Part shown: piece after piece, positions 1 to 11,700 of the stretch
Position numbering within the stretch: the stretch's first letter is position 1
Layout of the letters: each line of letters begins with the position of its first letter
Source: Pelecanus crispus
Lineage: Eukaryota; Chordata; Aves; Pelecaniformes; Pelecanidae
Assembly: GCF_030463565.1 (NCBI RefSeq)
Contig: NC_134660.1
Location: 875,501 to 939,500 of the forward strand
Reading direction: 5' to 3'
Length of the DNA: 64,000 bases
Made by a program: the position numbers and the translations under genes
The notes under the pieces: model-generated
What the model saw: the letters and a program-made list of their open reading frames with translations, nothing else
Databases searched by the model: none
Told to the model about the DNA's origin: nothing

Positions 1-520
1 GCTTTGCTGAGAAATTTGCGCCGTGGGCCACTTGGCAAGAGCCAAGCCCACGTCTAGAGAGCAGGAAGCCAAGGGCTGCCGCGGTCCTTGTGCCTCTGGT
101 TCTCCTTGCGATCGATGGGATTTAGGCACTTAAAAGCTTTTAAGGATGGAGGCCAAGCTTGACTCTCGTGCAGCATGCGCGCGGGCGTGCTCTTTGCTCC
201 CATCCTCTGCTCCGTGCCTCTGCCAGCTCCAAACCCACCCATTTGTTCTCGTGACGGAGGGATGGGAAGATCAGCTCCATCTCAAAACGCAATTTAAAAA
301 CTGCTGAGCATCTTCCCTGACTGAAGCGTAGTAAAAGCTGGGCGGCCCCAGGCTTGCACGCCCATGGCAGAGTTTTACCATTCAGGGGAAAACTGCTCTC
401 TTGATTTAGACAGCGGGGAGGGACTGCGCTTAATACCTTCCCCTTTTCCCTTACGCGAGCCTTGTGCCTGCTCATCCTATCTGTGCTGTTCTTCGGATGC
501 AGCCTGCAAAAAATGGCGAG

Positions 521-652
521 TGCTCTGCAAAATCAGGGCCCATGCTCTGCAAAATCAGCGCCCATGCTCTGCAGGGAGTTATTCCCATGGGGCTGGGGCT
601 CGGTTATTCCCGTGGGGATGGGGCTCAGTTATTCCCATGGGGATGGGGCTGG
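521..652 (+). repeat. Two abutting short minisatellites
   Basis: A 22-bp unit beginning TGCTCTGCAAAATCAG is present at 521-542 and 543-564, with a third partial copy from 565. A different 25-bp unit beginning GTTATTCCC follows at 578-602, 603-627 and 628-652, the copies differing at a few sites. No gene is seen around them. Confidence 0.9.
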
Positions 653-1549
653 GCCGGACCGCAGCATCCAAACCAGGCGGTTCAGGCGTTGCCCTCCTGG
701 CTCGGGGTGGGCGCCGGCACAGATGCAGCGCGGGCTGGGCCAGGATCAAACCGCAGCCCCCGGCTGCAGCCCCCGCGGGTGTCAGCGATGCCGGTGCAGG
801 TGGAGAAGGGAAGGGTGGGCTGACGGTTCATCCACCGGCGCTGGGGATGTGCACGGCAGCGGGGCAGGCTGACGGGGGGCTCAGGGATGCGCGGGGCACG
901 TGGCCGGGCGCTATGTGGATTGGGGCTGCGGGACCACCCCGGTGCTGTTGGGGGCCCCTGAGCAGAGATTTCACGCGGGTTTTGGCCCCCAGACGCCCTC
1001 GAGGTGTGAATGTGGCCCGAAATCGCTGCTGGGCACTTACCTGGAGGAAGAGCCAAAGCACCCCAAAAGCACAGCTCCTGGGTAGGAGGGATCCTGCATT
1101 CCACAAACTCACAAAAAAAAACTGATTTCCATTACTATCAAAGTGTCCCAATCTGGTTTTGATTACACTCCTTGATTTCCATGCCTGTAATTTCTCCTAA
1201 TGCCTCTCTCCATCCCCCTCTCCCCTTTTCACTTGCTAATCCCCAGCCTGACGGCTCCCAGCCTCCCTCCCTTCTGTTTTTCCTTTCTTTAACTGTCTTT
1301 CCAGCGTGATCCATCACCCTGGCTGCAGCAGGGGGGATTCATGGTAGCGGCTGAGATGAATCTCTGGTTCCTTATAAGGACCGACCAAAGGAATCTCCGG
1401 CGAGCGGAGACCACGATGTCCGGGAAACTCAATCCCTCCTCGGGATGGAGCCATGGCAAAATCGTGAGACAGTAAAAATAGCCCATGGTTTCCCTCCCTC
1501 AGAAAGAAACAAGATTTTGTACAATTTAAAATAACACTGGCAGGGCCAG

Positions 1550-1770
1550 GCGGGGGGAGAAAATTGCTCCTTGTGGCACATATAGTAAAGGACATAAATA
1601 TGTCCGCGGCAGCAACATTATCAATATTTTTCTGCTTAAGGTATTGATTGATTCCACATGCCAGGGGCAGGGCTGGCTTTCTTCTCACCAGCCCGGCTTT
1701 TGGGAACTGATTGATTCAGTTTTGTTGCTGATGGATCAAGAATTCTGCTGTTAGGAGGAAATGAATGTCA
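1550..1770. promoter_or_regulatory. Candidate conserved non-coding element (AT-rich island)
   Basis: Contains the near-palindrome GACATAAATATGTC (1588-1603 region), ATTATCAATATTTTTC and two TGATTGATT sites of PBX/HOX type. Just upstream of a CR1 fragment. Inferred from composition. Confidence 0.3.
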
Positions 1771-1934
1771 AATCCGTCGTGGCATCGATAAGGATGGAGC
1801 AAGGCAGGCAGTGCGGGCTGAAGCAGAACCGAGGGGGGCTATTTTTTCCTTGACTCAAGACTGGGCTTTTTGCTGGTTTTATTTTCCTTTTGGAAGTGGA
1901 CATTTATTTTAATTGCTTCAATACTTAGCCAGTT

Positions 1935-2000
1935 GTAGAATAGAATAGAATAGAATAATTGTAGTTGAAAGGGACCTACAACAATCATCTAGTCCAACTG
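1935..2000 (-). mobile_element. Short CR1 3'-end fragment, antisense
   Basis: A run of AGAAT/AGAATA units is followed by GTTGAAAGGGACCTACAAC and ATCATCTAGTCCAACTG. This is the typical reverse-complement tail of avian CR1. Only about 65 bp are recognisable. Confidence 0.85.
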
Positions 2001-2144
2001 TGGGATGCTTTTCCAACTGGTTTTCAGAGTGTGCATAACCCAGACAAGATCCAGTGGGGTTTTTTGCCTCCCTCTTCCCTTCTCCCAGCATCTGGCCAGC
2101 ACCAAGCAGGGATGATATTAGTGGTTGTGCTAGAAATATCGCCT

Positions 2145-2215
2145 GCTAACTCTGCTGTGCCTCAGTTTCCCCCTGTGTAGAGCAGGGAAGCTGATCCCTG
2201 CCTCTCTCGCCGATA
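2145..2215 (+). mobile_element. Candidate MIR/CORE-SINE relic
   Basis: TGTGCCTCAGTTTCCCC is followed by a degenerate region ending in a TGATCCCTGCCTCTC-like tail. The motif is the diagnostic central part of MIR-type SINEs, where CTCAGTTTCC is followed by ATCTGTAAAATGGGGATAA. The relic is old and short, so the call rests on one motif. Confidence 0.5.
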
Positions 2216-5200
2216 TCTGGAAAGATAAGCTGTTTATTTGCCAAGCGCACAGAGGTACTGGGGCTCTATTTATTAACTGGTGAAACTGGAAATGTTGGTT
2301 TGCAGATCAGGGTGTTTTCTGCTCTGTGGGTCCCAGGGCTGTTTTCAGGCTCCATGGGGGCGCATCGCAGTTTGCTGTGAGGACGGGGACATCCAGCCTT
2401 CCCGGCCGACTAACGCAGCCCCAGGAGGTCCCTCAGCTTTGCTGGAGCTGGATGACCGGGGCGGCCGCTCCCCTCCCCAGCCAAACTGCAGAAAACCCAG
2501 AGGGCATCCAGGTAGCAAAGATTTGCCCCTGCTCCTGGCTGTCAGGAAATGGCCGAGGCTCGTATTTGGGGATGAGATTCCCCTCTTTGCTCCCCGAAAG
2601 CTTTGCTACCGGAGTCACGAACGCATCGGCCGCCGTCCTGCTGTGGCCACCTGCACGTTTGCACCGGCCGCTTCCTGCGGCTCAGCCCTGTCCCGGCCCT
2701 CTTCCGACAGCAAGATCCATGGCTGCGACCGCCCCGCCGCCCATCACTCACCCGGCCTCCCCGGGGCACCGGCCCTGAGGGTTGCAGGTCTTTAAATCAC
2801 CTTCATTTCCTACCCCCCAGGCATTTCTGGCAGCGAGCAAAGGGGGGCAGCTGCTTCAGGGCAGGAAGAAGGGGGCAGGGGCCGGGGAGGGGGGTCCGAG
2901 CCCCTTCCGAGCGTGACGAGGTTTCTACGAGGCTGGCCCGAGGAAGAGCAGCGCGGGGGTGAGGGGCTGAGCGAGCCTGGTGGTTGTAATCTGCTGGGGA
3001 TGTGCAGAACGGCTGCAACGCGCCGGCCCCGTTTATTTTCCCTCTCCCTGGGGGTGCCCCGAGTCCCCTGTTTGGTTTTGCTCTCACTGAAGTCGCTGGT
3101 GAAATCTTCATCGGCCGCTGAACAGGGCCGGAGCGAATGAAATGCCCTTTCCACGCTTTCATCCACCCCATCCCCACGGAGACCCCGGTGCCCCCGACAC
3201 CATCCAGCCCAGCTCAGCCCAGCACCCCTGCTCAGAAAAGGGAAACGATGAATCCCTCCTCCTGGGGCCGAATGAAGCCTTTTCTCCGAGATTTCCTCAA
3301 AGCCAGGTAATTAATAAACTCGACCAGATTATCGCTTCCTAACGGCCTCGGACCGCTCCTCGCAGTGACTGTCCATCCCAGCAGCTGAAGCCCTTCCGCG
3401 CCGGATGGTGCCCTGCTCTCATGGGCGTGCAAACCGGAGCAGAGGGGGCTCAGGCAGAATCCCCTTTTCTCCTCTTATACACCCAAACCACACGGCCTGC
3501 CAGAGCGGAAGGAGAGCGCGGGGAACCGCGGTGTCAGAGGGCTCCTGTCTCCTCTGCTTTCCATTAAAATGCAAAACATTTTGGACCACTTAGGGGGAAA
3601 CAAAGAGATCCAGAGAACCGCCTCGGTTTTCCTGGGATAACGATGCAGTCGATGATGTCAGCTAACAGGGGGGTCTCGCGTGACCTCCGGTGGCCCCGCT
3701 CCTCAGATCCTGTGGTTCCTCCAGCCCCGTCATCCCTGATGGATGGCTCTTTCCCATCGCCTCTAGCGAGGGCAAAAGTTGCTGCCTGCACCTCCCCCGG
3801 GATTCGGGGTGGCTTTGGGCTTTCCCCGCCTGGGCTGGCTCGGAGGACGCTTTTCCGCCCCGTGGGGTGAGGAGGGGTCGGTGCAGCTCTGACTGCTGGG
3901 TCTCTTGCAGCCCAAACCTTTGCTTCCATCAAGGAATACGGCTTTTTGGGAGCTGTCTGGCCATGCTTCCCTTTGCTGCCTCCTCTGTGCTCCGGGCCAT
4001 GCTCGCCCTGGCAGACTCCATCCATCCGGCCATCCGTCCGGCACGGCGGGCACGATGCTCTCCAGCATCCAGTGCTTTCCTCACGCACCCACCCAATGCT
4101 CCCCTGGTGCAGGGGGACTCGGCCCTGGCAGAGCTGCCGAATCAGGCTCCTCACAGAGATACCGAAAGCGAGAAAAGGGGAGGAGAGGAGGCCGGGATTG
4201 CAAATGAAGCCCGAGCTGCCGCTCAGAGATACTGTCCCTATGGCAACTGCTTCCAGCGCCCCGGCTGCAGCATCCTCTCCCTTTCATCTCCTCCTCTGCG
4301 CATCTGCACGCAAAAGCGGGGCAGGAAACCTCCTGGGGAGGGCGGAGGGGGCTGGCGCGGGGCTGAAGGTCAGTTGCCATCGCAGGGCTGCGAGGAGAGG
4401 TGGGAAACTGGGGGGTTTCTGCCCAGAGAGCCACGGGGGAGCCAGTTTGGGGGGGGCAGCAGAGCCGTGACCCCCCGCTGCAGCCCCACGTGCTGCTCCG
4501 GGAGATGCTGGGTGGCCAGACCCCAAACCTTTCCTTGCACCTCTCCTCTGCCATCCCCAGGAGGCTGGCTGGGGCACAGCCTGGGGTTTAAGCCTTTGCA
4601 TCACTTGACAGAGACCCCTCCCCTCACTTATCCCCCAAATCTCGCATTTCTCCAAAACCTCCCATTTTGTAGGACGCTGGGGACCTTCACAGCCTGAGCT
4701 GGTAACCCCAGCGATGGCCAGGCAGGCCCGGAGCTGGGAAGCCCTGCAGGGTTTGAGCCCAGCTGGACTGAATTAAGGACTTTTAAGGCAGATGGGAGAC
4801 AGGAGATGATGTGGGGAGGGCAAAGGCATTGCACCTGATATAAAAGCAAAACTTTTCTCAGTGTTATTGGGATGTTGTTCTAGAAAACGTACAAGCTCCT
4901 TGCTCTACCCTTTTGAAAGTGTTGAAGGTTAGAGCCTCGGAGCTGCGGTGGGTCCTTCCTGGGGCTCGGCTGGATGCATTAACCAGCAGCGATGCGGTTG
5001 GGAGAAATGCATTTCCATCCATCTCCCCGCAGGAGAGCGGCTCTGATCAGCGCATGGCAGTGAAGTGCTCATCAAGGTGAAGCTCCTGGGAGCGTAATGG
5101 GGAGAGGGGCTCCTCTGTGCCTTCCAGGTCATTAATATTCCTGCGGGGAATAAATCTTCAAGGAGAATTACTGCTCCATGCCAAGGGAGGGAGTGGGCTG

Positions 5201-5539
5201 CGTGTGAACCCCCGGGGAATCACCGCCGGGGCAGGAGGGTGAAGCAGGAGCTGTCGTCCCTGGGGAAATGCTGAACTGGGGCCAGGTCTGCCGCCTTCCG
5301 CGGGTGAAGCAGGTGCTTGATGCTTCCTGCATTGCATCCGTACGGGATCTGGCAGAGGTGAGCCTGGAGATGAGGAGGGCACCTGCCGAAGGCTGGGCTG
5401 CAGCGGGTGAGCACGGTGTGCTGGTGTGAGACTGGGCTGACTGGGACGGCAGCGTTTGTCGCCGCGAGGCTGAGCCCGGCGTGGCTCTGGAGTGGGTGCT
5501 TGGCGCAGCGGCTGCTCCCCCCATGTCCCCAGAGCCTCT

Positions 5540-5640
5540 TCCCAGCAACTGTGATTGAATCAGAAGGGAGCTAATTTCCCAGTCTGCTGAGATGATGAGG
5601 TAAACTAATTGCTGCCTTCATTCCCTATGCAAATCAGCCA
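5540..5640. promoter_or_regulatory. Candidate conserved non-coding element with octamer site
   Basis: Contains TGTGATTGAATCAG, GAGCTAATTTCCC, TAAACTAATTGC and ATGCAAAT, the POU octamer core, within 100 bp of AT-rich sequence in a GC-rich setting. Inferred. Confidence 0.3.
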
Positions 5641-6034
5641 GCCGCTGGCCCCTGCAACAAAGCCCAGAGCATCTGCAGGAGCGGGCTGAAAGTGGGGCTG
5701 GGAGCTGCCCGGCTCCCCCATTTCGGGTGGGAGCTGCTGGGCTTCATGCACTGAGTGCCGCTAACCCAGCACCGCTGCACGCGTAGCATCCATACGTGCC
5801 CCCACGTGCCTACAGCTCTGTCCCCCCCAACACCTTGCCCTGCCTGTACCCAGCCCAGCTCCCGCCCCTTCAGCTCAATCAACTCAATTACAGTGTTTGC
5901 TTTTTTGAAATTAACTGTTTCCCAGTGGGTTATGGCAGGTTCAGTGGCGGTTTGCTGGGGAGCTGGCTGCATGTACAGAGCAGAGCCAAGGAGGGAAAGG
6001 AAGGAAATCATACACTGCAAACGTCTTGTGCTCT

Positions 6035-6255
6035 GGAAATCAGGTGAGAGCTTTATAAAGGTCAGATAAATGAAGATCAATTGGATAAAGGTAATCTGAT
6101 TGGGACAACCAGCGCTGTCTCCTCAGGGAAGCGGGCCTTTCAGACCTGCTGGAATTCTTCAAGTAAGTAAACAACGCTGAGGACAAGGAGGAAATTGGTA
6201 AAGGCAATTTTATTCTGGCTTCTAGAAGGGTTTTAATGAGGTCCATAACATGACA
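6035..6255. promoter_or_regulatory. Candidate conserved non-coding element (AT-rich island)
   Basis: Complex, non-repetitive block with AGATAAATGAAGATCAATTGG, GATAAAGGTAATCTGATTGG and GTAAGTAAACAACG (forkhead-like). No open frame supports an exon. Inferred. Confidence 0.3.
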
Positions 6256-7031
6256 GTGATATGGCAATGCAGCTGGTGTTTGCAGCAGCAGGCTGGGTAA
6301 GCGGTGGAGCAGAAAATCCACTTGGGAGAAGCCTGTTTTGGGGGAAGCATCTCCTGGGTGTGCTTGGTGGATGTGGTGAGGCCAAGGCAACCAGCCCCAG
6401 GATGCTTGAAATGGGGCTGCACCTCAGGATGCACGTGGAGGCGGATCCCTCCAACCCCTCAAGGTCTGCACCCGGGTTTGGTGACCTGGAGAGGTCCCGT
6501 GCTTGACTGGCGGGGGCTCTGCCGGCACCAAGGGACAGGGAAACGCGGGTGCAGGAGGCTTTAACATCTTTATAAACCGTGGGTGGTTTGCCCCAAGTCT
6601 CCAAGAGCTGCACAGCACCATCCTCGCTGCTTCGGAGGAGCAGGGGCGGGATGCCTGGGCTGCAAGGCCGAGCCTTCAGACTCCCTGGGGGCACGCGAGA
6701 CATGCTGAAAGCAAACAGCGCATTATCTGACGTTCCTGTCGCCAAAAGCCTTCCCCTGTGTCCGCTCAGCCGCACACAAACAGCACAACAAACAAGAACG
6801 TGCTTGCGGGGAGGGAGCCGAGGGCTGAGGGAGCCGCCGTCCCCACGGCTGCCTTGGCTTGGGGTTTTGTCCGAATTTCTGCCGGAATCGGCTGAGCCGA
6901 GCATGGGGAAGCCGGGAGGTTTGGGGAAAGGCTCTTGCCGCCGGCAGGGTGGAGAGGAGGAGGAGGAGGGTGCGATGCTCAGCGTGCAGGGCTGGGGGTG
7001 AGCTTGGGGGCTGGGTCTTCAGCTGAGATGT

Positions 7032-7084
7032 GGGTGAGGGCTGGGGGCGAGCCCCCCTGGGTGAGGGCTGGGGGCGAGCCCCCC
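7032..7084 (+). repeat. 27-bp tandem duplication with internal inverted repeat
   Basis: GGGTGAGGGCTGGGGGCGAG followed by CCCCCCT occurs twice in direct succession. Each unit contains GGGGGCGAGCCCCC, which can fold back on itself. Confidence 0.85.
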
Positions 7085-7429
7085 GGCGTGTAGATGCAAG
7101 CAATTAAGCCAAGCCCCTATTTCGCCTCTTGTGCTGCTCAGAGGGTGGTACGAGCAGCTCAGGGTGGGTTTTCCTTCACCCACCTCCTTCCCCATCCCCT
7201 GGCATGGGCGGGGGCACGGGACCCATTTGCCAGTGCTCTGGGGGTGCTGGTGGCTGGCTGAGCCCCCTGCCACCTCCTGCCCCCCCCCAAGCAGGGCCGG
7301 GGGGCACAACCCCCCTTATTTTGCCCTCTGGGTCCCGGCTGGGGAAGGGATGGACGTGGCAGCCCCGGCTGAAACCTGAGCTGTGGCCACTGGCAGTGAC
7401 GGATCGGCTGGGGCTGGCTGCTGCTTTTG

Positions 7430-7640
7430 AAAATCTCCTTGTTTTAAAAGCATTACGGCTCCCTGGCTAATAAAGCGAGGGATTTGCTGAAGCCGCTTGA
7501 GGTCCCATTTTCTCTGGAACCCATTTCCATGGCATGAATCACCGAGTGGAATGAACTCAATTAGTTCAGACAGAGACAGGAGATAAATCAGGGTCCCATT
7601 AGGAAACGCTGAGGTTAATTTATGGCCTCGAGCAGCGCTG
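7430..7640. promoter_or_regulatory. Candidate conserved non-coding element (AT-rich island)
   Basis: Complex sequence with TTTTAAAAGCATTACGG, CTAATAAAGCGAGG, CTCAATTAGTTCAG, GATAAATCAGGG and GGTTAATTTATGG, flanked by low-complexity G/C-rich sequence. No coding signal. Inferred. Confidence 0.35.
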
Positions 7641-8178
7641 GCTGTCTCCCTTCTCTCCATGCAACCTGCTCCAGAGCAAGCTGAGAAGCAGGGTGGGATC
7701 GCTGTTATCTTTCCCCGCGGTAGAAGCTGCACCGGAGTTATTCCACCAGCTCGCAGACCTCGCCTTGACCAGATGACCCAGATCTGGAGAAGTGGAGCAG
7801 CCTTCCTCGCAGGGAGCCTCATTCACCCATTTGCTCATTCATCCGTTGCAGGTTTCCTGCAAAGGAATGCTTGGAAGAACGCTGTTAGCCTTCCAGGAAA
7901 TCGGGGCTGGAGCTTCCCTTGCAGCAACTCATAGCCTGGAGGCTTTGCCCTGTTAAATCCATACGCAGGTGATGAGCTCCTTGGGCCGCATCCTGCCTCC
8001 CCTGCTTGCAATCTCGGGGGTGCTTGCTGGGTGATGGGATCCCTGTTAGCAGCAGAGGTGCTGCTGGGTGCTCTCCCTGAGCACCCACTGATGGAAGCAG
8101 AGCTCCAGGAGGGGGGAGATGAACCTGGATCTGGTGTCTCTGACCGATCTTTCAAGTCCTGAACCTGCAAGGAGCATC

Positions 8179-8285
8179 TTGACAATGCTCTTAATCATAT
8201 GGTTTAGTTTTAGGTAGTCCTATGAGGAGCAGGGAGTTGGATTCGGTGACACTTATGGGCCTCTTCCAACTTGAGATATTCCATG
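8179..8285 (+). mobile_element. CR1 3'-end fragment, sense
   Basis: Sequence such as TGGTTTAGTTTTAGGTAGTC, GAGTTGGATTCGGTGA and CCTCTTCCAACTTGAGATAT matches the usual 3' end of a CR1 subfamily. The terminal ATTCTATGATTCT repeats have decayed to ATTCCATGCAG. Confidence 0.85.
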
Positions 8286-9863
8286 CAGCAAGGTTGCTGG
8301 GTGCTGCGTGTGCTCTGGAAGCTGCATCTCTACCTCAAGCATCAGACTGAGATGCTTCTATGAATAATGGAGCTGCTCTGGTCTCCTTCCTGTCAATGGA
8401 GAGGGACAGCAATCTTCCAGTTTATATCTTAGCTGGGCTGAATCATCGCCTGGGAAGAAAGCGGCACGTGCATCCCTTGCTGAGGGATCTTAAGGCAGCC
8501 AACCGCTCGGGGCAGCTCGGAAGGAGGGTTTGTCTTTGTGCACGCACCCAACTTCACATGCACCCCTGAGACAGGATTTTCCAGGGCACGTAGGATGCCG
8601 AAAGCCTGTCCTTTGCTGTAGAGCCAATGGGAAAGCCCTTGGAAAAGCCACTGGCCAGCTTGGGGCACTTGGACCCAGACTTTTCCACAAGTGGTTTCCC
8701 TGGAGCAAAGGGCTGCCTGGGAGGCTCCTGGGGAAGAGCTGCTCCTTCCACACGTGTTTCCACCAGGAAGGTGCTTGTGTGTCCTGCCAGAACATCCCTG
8801 GTGATGGTGCAGGGCGTTCCCGGCCCTTGGAGGCTGCAGGCTGCGGTGGTCTCGGGGGGATCAGCTCTCCAGCTCAGGCCCTGGAGGTGGTTTTGCTCTG
8901 GAGGTCCCTGGCTGCTGTCACTGAGCTTGAAAAGAAACCACAGAGCACTAATGGGCTTCTTCAGACGAGCCCTCTCGGGAACAGGGCAAGCGGGGTGCCT
9001 GCCTGCTTTGTTCGCAATGGGCAGAATAAAAAATAGATGGATGGTGCATTGAAACATCAGCATCCCAGGGATCTAATTACAGAGCATCCCGCTCCCTTCC
9101 TCCTACCCGCTCCGGCGCGGCCTCACCTTGCAGCCCCGAAGGCTCTCGGGGAGCAGGAGACCTCGGCAGAGGGGGCTCTGTAACCCCAGCGACGTGGGGC
9201 AGGCTGCAGCCTCGCGCCCTGGGGCTGGCTGGGCCCCGCGGGCAGAAGCAGACCCCAGCCCCAGCCCCAGCCCCGCGTGGGGACGGGCTCCTCTGGGCTC
9301 GCGGCACCCCTCAAGCCAGGTCCCTGAGGCTGCACAGGTGGGGGACTCTGCTGGAAAACAGATTTTCCCATGACATCCTTTCTCTTTCTAAGAGATGTAT
9401 TTAAAAACAAAAAAACCCATCGCCCTCTACCCGAACCCACAAATTCGGAGCTTTCAGTCGGTTTTGGCTAGAGGTCTTTGCTGAGGATGGGAACGTGATC
9501 CACTGTGTCAGGTCCTGTCTCTGCAGCTTGAGTGCTCGGCTTGATTATTCCGCATAAATAACTCGCCCAAAACACGGCGGCGGTTCACTGCTCTGGTTTT
9601 CTGATCTCCCCCTCGGCTGGTTTTCTGTCTGCTGCTGTTTAGCCAGCCAGCTTGCGGAAGGCTGGTAACGATGCTTTCTGCGGCTTACGCTGGGTCACGG
9701 GCAGCTGCTGGGCCGCGGGCTGCTCTCCTGCGTCTTCTGCTCGTGGGGGGTTTCCTTGGGACAGCCGGGTGGGGAAGCGGTGCCGAGGCTGAAGGGTGCA
9801 GGTGGGGGAGCTGGCGGCACGGCTGTCTGTCTGTCTGCTCCTGTGCTGCTCCACTGGGGTAGA

Positions 9864-9998
9864 CGTGGCACTTTGGGACGTGGTTGTCTAGTCTACCCTT
9901 AATAGGTTTAGTGTGGACTTGGTAATGTTAGGTTAATGGTTGGGCTGGATGATCTTAAAGGGCTTTTCCAACCTAAACGATTCGATGATTCTATGATC
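9864..9998 (+). mobile_element. CR1 3'-end fragment, sense
   Basis: GTGGCACTTTGGGACGTGG, GGTTGGGCTGGATGATCTTA, TTTTCCAACCTAAACGATTC and the terminal GATTCTATGAT are the classic CR1 3' end. The segment around 9887-9905 (TTGTCTAGTCTACCCTTAA) departs from the pattern I expect and may be a small insertion or a subfamily difference. Confidence 0.9.
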
Positions 9999-11454
9999 TC
10001 CGGGGCTCTGCGCCGCAGGTCGTGCCCGCCAAGGTGCCCGCGCCCGTGCAGCCCCTGCTGCCGCTTTGTCTGGCTCTGCTCGCCCCGGTGGCTGCTGCAA
10101 AGGAGCCGAGAGCCCTCGCGGGCAGGGGGCTGCGCCCGGCTCGGACGGGGAGGCTGCAGCGAGCGGGGCGAGGTGCTGGGGGCGAGAGCCGCGCCGCCTG
10201 GAAATCCTATTTCCAGCACCTCCAAAGGATGTTAAAATTAAAACAAACCGTCCTGCATGCTTTTCATCCCCACAATTGTATTTAATTAAAGAAAAAAAAA
10301 AAAAAGGAATCAGCGCAATACTTCCATCTGCATGGAGCTTTGGTGAAAGCTTTGCTCGCTCTGCACGGAAACCCTTGAGCCCAAAGTGCTTTGAGCGGCA
10401 AATTGCTCTCGCTCTAACCACGTCTGCTGGGCAGAACGCAGCTCAGGAACGTTCCCCTCGACGGAAATCTTCCCCGGGCGTCTCCTCCAGCCGCTGTCCT
10501 TGCCCGGGCTCCTCCGAGGACACGATTGCCCCTTCCCTCCTGCGATGCCACGTGGGGACCCCCCTGCACCCCCTCCCAGGTTTGCAAGGTCCCGCTTTCT
10601 CTGCAGCCGTCGGGGCCCAGGGGAGGCGGCCGGGGGGTTGCAGTAGAACAGGAAACCTTGGGAAAAACTCCCATGAACGTGTCCGCGGGCTGAAAGCGGA
10701 GGAACCTGAGAGGGCTCGGCCATGCACGCACCGGGGAAGGGCCTCTCCGTCACGGGCAGTTAACGTGCGCTCCCCGGGGAGCCGTGCGGAGCAGGGGGTT
10801 TGGGCAATCTGCTGCAAGTTCCCAAAGATTTTAAAGCCTGGGTAGGATTTGGGGAAAAGCAGCAGCTTTGCTCCTGGCTCCTCTGGAAAGAGCATTTCCC
10901 CCGCCCGACAGCTGCCCGCAGCAGGGATGCTTTCCCCAGGAAGAGCTGTAAAAAGGAGGGTGCGGGGTCCCCTCCGGGGCCAGGCAGGGGTGACAGCGTG
11001 GATGGAGCGTGCCCCCAACCCTGGCCAGCCCCCGGCACGGGGGGCTGAGCATCACCGGGCTCAGGGAGCTCTGGTTCATCCTGACCATCCCCGTCCCCTC
11101 CGGCTGGGGGCAAGGTGGGTCGGAAAGGAGCTGCCGCCGGCTGCGTTCGTGTCACCAAGCTCTGGGGTCCCCGTCACAGCAGCAGGAGGGCAGTGGGGAA
11201 GGACGGGGGGGCGTGCAGGAGGGAGGAAGATGACCCCACCCCGACGCCTGGGCAAAGGCAGAGCTGGCAGCAGCGAGGAGGGTCGCGTCCGGAGCGGTTA
11301 CGTGCATCTACCGAGGCATAAACCTCCATAAGGCTCCACGGCCAAGCTGGACCCACGATGCGGCCCCGCGAGATGCAGTGAGAACCCCCAAATCCACCCC
11401 CCCCGCAGCCCCGCTCCCCCCGCGAGGCGCTGGCAAGTGGCGTTCTGAACGGCG

Positions 11455-11700
11455 ACGCTCTCAATATTTATTAGCTCTCATAAAACCTCTGTTCAAAGGC
11501 CCCGGGGAGCAAATCTGGTGCGGCGCAGACTGCCGAGACGTCGCCCAGGGAAATAACCCCCTGGCAGCGAGGTTTGGGCGAAGCCGCGGGGAACGAGGGG
11601 CAGTTCCTATCAAGGCAAAAATTCCCTCCAGTCTTTTTTGGCTTTTATCATTAATTTAGCAGCTTTTGTTTAAACCTTTTTACTGTCTGTATAGAGAGAC
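11455..11700. promoter_or_regulatory. Candidate conserved non-coding element (AT-rich island)
   Basis: Two AT-rich segments (CAATATTTATTAGCTCATAA; then ATCATTAATTTAGCAGC and GTTTAAAC) lie about 160 bp apart in GC-rich DNA. Inferred regulatory sequence. Confidence 0.3.

Noticed and set aside
364-1125. 253-codon open frame
   Set aside because: Part of its length comes from the minisatellites at 521-652. No recognisable protein.
3690-4697. 335-codon open frame upstream of PHB1
   Set aside because: GC-rich DNA, no domain, and overlapping frames on both strands of comparable length. No splice or conservation evidence.
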